A stretch of 64,000 bases of DNA, from positions 52,686,680 to 52,750,679 of the forward strand of contig CM071935.1 of NCBI GenBank assembly GCA_016081115.2. The letters are read 5' to 3'. Position 1 is the stretch's first letter; every line of letters begins with the position of its first letter. Of the stretch, positions 60,507-64,000 are shown in pieces. The notes under the pieces were generated by a model, which saw nothing but the letters and a program-made list of their open reading frames with translations, ran no database searches and was not told the DNA's origin. A program made the position numbers and the translations under genes. The stretch comes from Rehmannia glutinosa. Its lineage: Eukaryota; Streptophyta; Magnoliopsida; Lamiales; Orobanchaceae.

Positions 60507-60980
60507 TTAATTGTCTTGAAATTCAGGTGACTCGACTTCTTGTACCCCGGTGACCAACTTGATTTTGTACTCTTTTTTAGCTATGAGACAAGTGCTTGGT
60601 GTGGCGATTGACCATTCTACCACATACATGTTCTTTTGTCTGGATCCTTGCAACACCACTTCAATTGATTCAGTGTCTTTGATTTGGCATACTCCCATAT
60701 TGAATCCAACATTATAGCCCTTGTCACAGAGTTGGCTGATGCTTAACAAATTGAAGTTGAGGCCTTCAACGTATGCAACATCTGTGATTTCTAATCCATT
60801 TTTCTTAATGGATCCAGTGCCTCTAATTTCTCCTGGAGCTTCATTTCCTCCAAATATGACTTTTGCGCCTCTAATCTCCTTGAATTTTGACAGGTTTTTC
60901 TTGTTTCCTGTCATGTGTCTGGAACAACCACTATCCATGTACCAGGTTCCTTGGCACTCAGCTGTTCCTTGAGCCTGCAA
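60507..60980 (-). pseudogene. Sirevirus protease
   Basis: Open 157 residues with WYMDSGCSRHMTG (catalytic Asp in D-S-G), FGGNEAPGEIRGTGS and NLLSISQLCDKGYNVGF, the usual copia aspartic protease and pre-integrase start. Joined to gag by a broken linker. Confidence 0.88.
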
Positions 60981-61067
60981 TCAAGGAAATTAGTTTTTAG
61001 GTACCCATACTTGCCTGGGTCCTGAGCGGTTAGTGTTGTAAGATGAACCAACCAACCTATAGCCAAA

Positions 61068-61949
61068 TTATTTGACTCTAAGAGGTTGCCATCTATCTGT
61101 GCCATAATCATAATTCACATTGGCAAATTTCTTGGGGGCTTTGGGTTCATACAGCTGTCCTTTTTGTCTGTATGCTTGTGTGTGTGTTTTAGCAATTGCC
61201 TTCTTTGGGTAATAGTGATATCTCTGACTGTAGTGCTTGGGTGCATATGTGTGCTGATGATAGCTCTGTTGCCTTTGGAATGACCTTTGCTGAGTTCTAG
61301 GTCTTTGCCATTTTGGCATATATTCCATAGGTCTTGGCTGATATTTCACATTATTCCAATTAGCTTGACTTGGGTAGTTTATACCATTTCCATCATTTCT
61401 GTTCCTTTGATAGAACTTCTGGGGTTTTTGGTAGCTCTGTTTGTTCTTCACAGAGTACTTCCTATTTGGAGTTTGCTGAGGAACTCTGCTGGATTTTTTC
61501 TCAGATGTCCTCTCAGCATACTCAACTGGCTGTTTTCCTTTTCCTTTATATCCAAGGCCAGTTTGTTTGTGATTGTGCTTTGGAATGAATGTGTGTGCAA
61601 CATTTGGTGTCTTGGATTTTTGAGATGCTTCATTACTTGAAGATCCTTTTTCCAAGATCACTCTTGGAGTTTGACTATGCACAAAGGAATTGAATCCTAT
61701 GCCTGTCTTGTCTCCACATTCTTTTTGGCTCATGATAAGGTCATCCAATGATTTAGATGCCTTTGTGAATGAAGAAATAACATTTTTGAGATCATTTTCT
61801 CTCTTTTCTATAGCAGCTATCTCTGCTATTAGTTTAGCATTTTCAGCCTTCAGCTCTTTGTTCTCATCAGCTATGCGACTTAGAGTACTCAGCTCCTTAG
61901 TCAATTTGTGAGTTTTGGCTTTTTTAATTTGCATTGCTGTTTTCCTCAT
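61068..61949 (-). pseudogene. Sirevirus gag-protease linker region
   Basis: 293 open residues: a Lys/Glu coiled-coil-like start (ADENKELKAENAKLIAEI), then a Gln/Tyr/Arg/Lys-rich low-complexity stretch with QRSFQRQQSYHQHTYAPKHY. It bridges gag knuckle and protease in Sireviruses; function unknown. Confidence 0.65.
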
Positions 61950-62099
61950 TTAATAGTGTATGTGAGGACTTAATGTGCTCCAAGTCTTTCATCATTTTGC
62001 CTAATGAATCATAAAGATCAGTGGGTGATGAAGTGTGTGTGTCACAATCACTATCACTGGAATCTGAATGAGATGAGTTAGAGTGTGCCTCATCTTCTT

Positions 62100-63260
62100 G
62101 GTCAGGTTGATCTTATTCTTTAGCCATTAGACAAATTAAAGCTTCTTCTTCAGAGTCACTTAAGTAGTCAGCTTCACTACTATCTGAGTCTGCTGCTTCT
62201 TTTGACTTTGACTTAGTCAGATCGTGATCTCAATGACCAACATAGCTCTTTTCTTTTCTTTCTTCTTCATTTCTGTATTTATTGACTACAAGATATGGAC
62301 AGTCAATAGCAAAGTGTCCTGGTTGTCTGCAATTCCAACACAGGTTTTCAACTTTTTGATCCACTCTCTCATTTCTCGGGTTGTCAGCTCTTTGATATTC
62401 GACCTTTTGATACTCAGCTCTCTTTGGTGGCCTATCTTCCCTTGACTTGGAGGGAGCTGAATGCCTTCTGGAGGATTCACCTTTGTTTCTTTTGTAGTTC
62501 TTGTTGAAGAACTTGTTGAATCTTTTAACCATCAAGGCAACCTCCTCCTGGTCAATAACTTATTTGGTCTCAGCTCTCTTCCCTTCCTTGACTATGAGTG
62601 CAGCTATTTTGGGTACAACTATCTCCTCTTGATCCTTTCTTCTCAGCTCAAACTCATAAGCTTTGAGGTCTGAGAACAGTTCATGATTGGATATTTTTGA
62701 TAGGTCCATCGAGTGCCTTAGAGCCATGGTATTCATTTCCCACTCAGTTGGGAGGCTCCTTAGTATCTTCATACACATCTCCTTTTGTGTGTATTCTTTC
62801 CCAAGTGCTGAGAGCTAATTTGTAATTTCAGTGAATCTACCATCCAGCTGGTCCATCGTTTCACCTGCAAGCATTTTAAAGTTTTCAAATTTTTGAACAA
62901 CAACAGATAATTTGTTTTCCTTGATTTACTCAGATCCTTCACAAATTAAGGTTAATTTATCCCAGATTTCTTTGGCTGTTTTGCAAGATTTGACTTTGTT
63001 GAACATGGCTTTGTCCAAAGTCTTGTAATGTATATCCTTGGCCACATTGTCAAGGTTGTATCTTTTTCTGTCATCATTTGTCCATTCAGCTCTTGGTTTT
63101 CAACCATAGCTGTGTTCACCTTCATTATTTGCAGTGGCCCATCCTCTATCACTATCCACATCTCATCATGTAAAGCTGATAGATGAGCCTACATACGTAT
63201 TTTCCAGTCATCAAATTCTTCAATGGTGAACATAGGAATGCGTGTCAAATTTACTTCCAT
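62100..63260 (-). pseudogene. Sirevirus gag with CCHC knuckle
   Basis: ATG at 63260-63258 (MEVNLTRIPMFTIEEFDDWK) starts a gag whose capsid part reads DKLTLICEGSE, FENFKMLAGETMDQLDGRF and LRSLPTEWEMNTMALRHSMD. The zinc knuckle CWNCRQPGHFAIDC is at 62340-62299. In-frame stops: TAG at 63191-63189 (CAG expected), and others near 62925, 62815, 62560, 62230 and 62115. Decayed but collinear. Confidence 0.85.
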
Positions 63261-63379
63261 GATAATAACTTTGCAAAAAAAAAAAAATGGCTTTTGAAAG
63301 AACAAATGTTAAAAAAAACTTCTTTGAAAGATTAGAGATCTAGTTCAGTAACCAGTGCGGAAGGCTCAATGAACCAACC

Positions 63380-63391
63380 GCTCTGATACCA
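63380..63391 (-). promoter_or_regulatory. Sirevirus tRNA-iMet primer-binding site
   Basis: TGGTATCAGAGC on the minus strand, two bases after the LTR end CCTACA at 63394. Confidence 0.9.
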
Positions 63392-63393
63392 CT

Positions 63394-64000
63394 TGTAGGT
63401 CCCAAGGGGTGTGAGTAAGGTTTAGAAGGGGGGAGGGGAGTTGAATAAACCTTACCAACTTTTCAAATTTAGTCCTTTTATATTAGTTCAGAGTTAATTT
63501 CACAGCTATGTCCTTGATGGACAGCTAAGTTAGTTAACCAGCAGAGTTAGCCAATCAACAGACTCGACTGAGCTGTTGATAGAATAACTCAGCTGTTTAG
63601 TCTAATACTTAACCCTATTTGTGATGAGATTTTCAGCGGAAGACTTAATACCCTTGAATTTGGTTTAAGTTTGTTTTAAAACTTGGTTTTAGCTCTTTGT
63701 TAATTATCAGTTGGATAGCAAATTATCAGCAGATGTTAAATGATATGCAGGAAGTAAATGCTGAAATGTAAATGACACAATAAATTTTATAGAGGTTCGA
63801 AGATGGGGTAATTCTTCTACTCCTCTCTTCTCCAACTCCTGGATGAATCCACTAAGTATTGATCGAGTACAAAGTGGTTATCGGTCCCGGATACATGTCT
63901 TGATCACACAAGCGACTTGATCCTTTGGGACTCGATCGGAGATGCCTTGGTCACACACACGGTGGCTTCTCGTGCGACTCGGCTTCTTCACAGGGCAGTG
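63394..64000 (-). repeat. Sirevirus 5' LTR (partial, cut by the window end)
   Basis: First 607 bases on the plus strand match 50770 onwards almost throughout. The remaining roughly 960 bases and the target duplication lie outside the window. Confidence 0.9.

Larger units (their letters stand above)
50770..64000 (-). mobile_element. Sirevirus-type Ty1-copia retrotransposon, runs off the window
   Basis: Large copia element in minus orientation: 5' LTR from 63394 to beyond the window, PBS 63391-63380, gag-pol 63260-57820, env-like ORF 57267 to about 52640, polypurine tract and 3' LTR 52336-50770. Copia order (protease, integrase, RT, RNase H) plus an extra ORF after pol and initiator-Met priming fit the Sirevirus/Maximus lineage. 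LTRs start TGTTGGG and end CCTACA. Many in-frame stops make it inactive. It interrupts the pararetrovirus coat-protein region; the left flank is GATGT, and the matching duplication would lie past 64000. Confidence 0.87.

Overview
This window is eukaryotic nuclear DNA from a flowering plant, almost certainly a eudicot. The evidence is a spliced plant-type casein kinase II beta gene with GT-AG introns, AT-rich intergenic DNA, and dense nested plant transposons: MULEs, hAT and Tourist MITEs, Ty1-copia Sirevirus, Ty3-gypsy and a Cassandra TRIM. An endogenous pararetrovirus (Caulimoviridae) is also present. The species cannot be named from the sequence alone.

Layout. 1-984: a Tourist-like MITE and an AT-rich promoter region. 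985-10532 (+): the only intact host gene seen, a CK2 regulatory (beta) subunit in five exons encoding 249 residues, with a 5.9 kb first intron and a Mutator-type MITE in its last intron. 10533-12274: AT-rich spacer. 12284-25265: one complete 13 kb Mutator-like element flanked by an exact 9-bp duplication (AAATAATTA). It carries two decayed convergent genes, a ULP1-type cysteine protease gene (+) and a FAR1/MURA-type transposase gene (-). Its introns and spacers are filled with a short near-palindromic repeat (AAAAGTATCACTTTT and its complement). A pol-less LTR element (17759-20716, 5-bp duplication CCATC) is nested inside it.

25275-35718: a mosaic of Ty3-gypsy LTR pieces broken by MITEs, a hAT element with an 8-bp duplication, a (GA)n tract and a second, smaller MULE (about 27966-31247). 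35903-41983 (+): the 3' part of a Sirevirus (extra env-like ORF, polypurine tract, LTR) lodged in a gypsy integrase gene. A complete 989-bp Cassandra TRIM with 5S rRNA-like LTRs (42715-43703) sits in the same gypsy remnant. About 44700-50769 (-): an endogenous caulimovirid with gene order coat protein, movement protein, protease, RT, RNase H and a downstream ORF, then a TATA/as-1-like promoter. All of it is broken by stops and frameshifts. 50770 to the window end (-): a large Sirevirus (LTR, gag-pol, env-like ORF, LTR) inserted into the pararetrovirus coat-protein region; its second LTR runs off the window.

Apart from CK2 beta, every coding region is a mobile-element or viral relic. The most unusual structure is the 13 kb ULP1 MULE, with its repeat-saturated non-coding DNA and its tandemly duplicated symmetric micro-exons. 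All statements come from reading the sequence; no database search was run.
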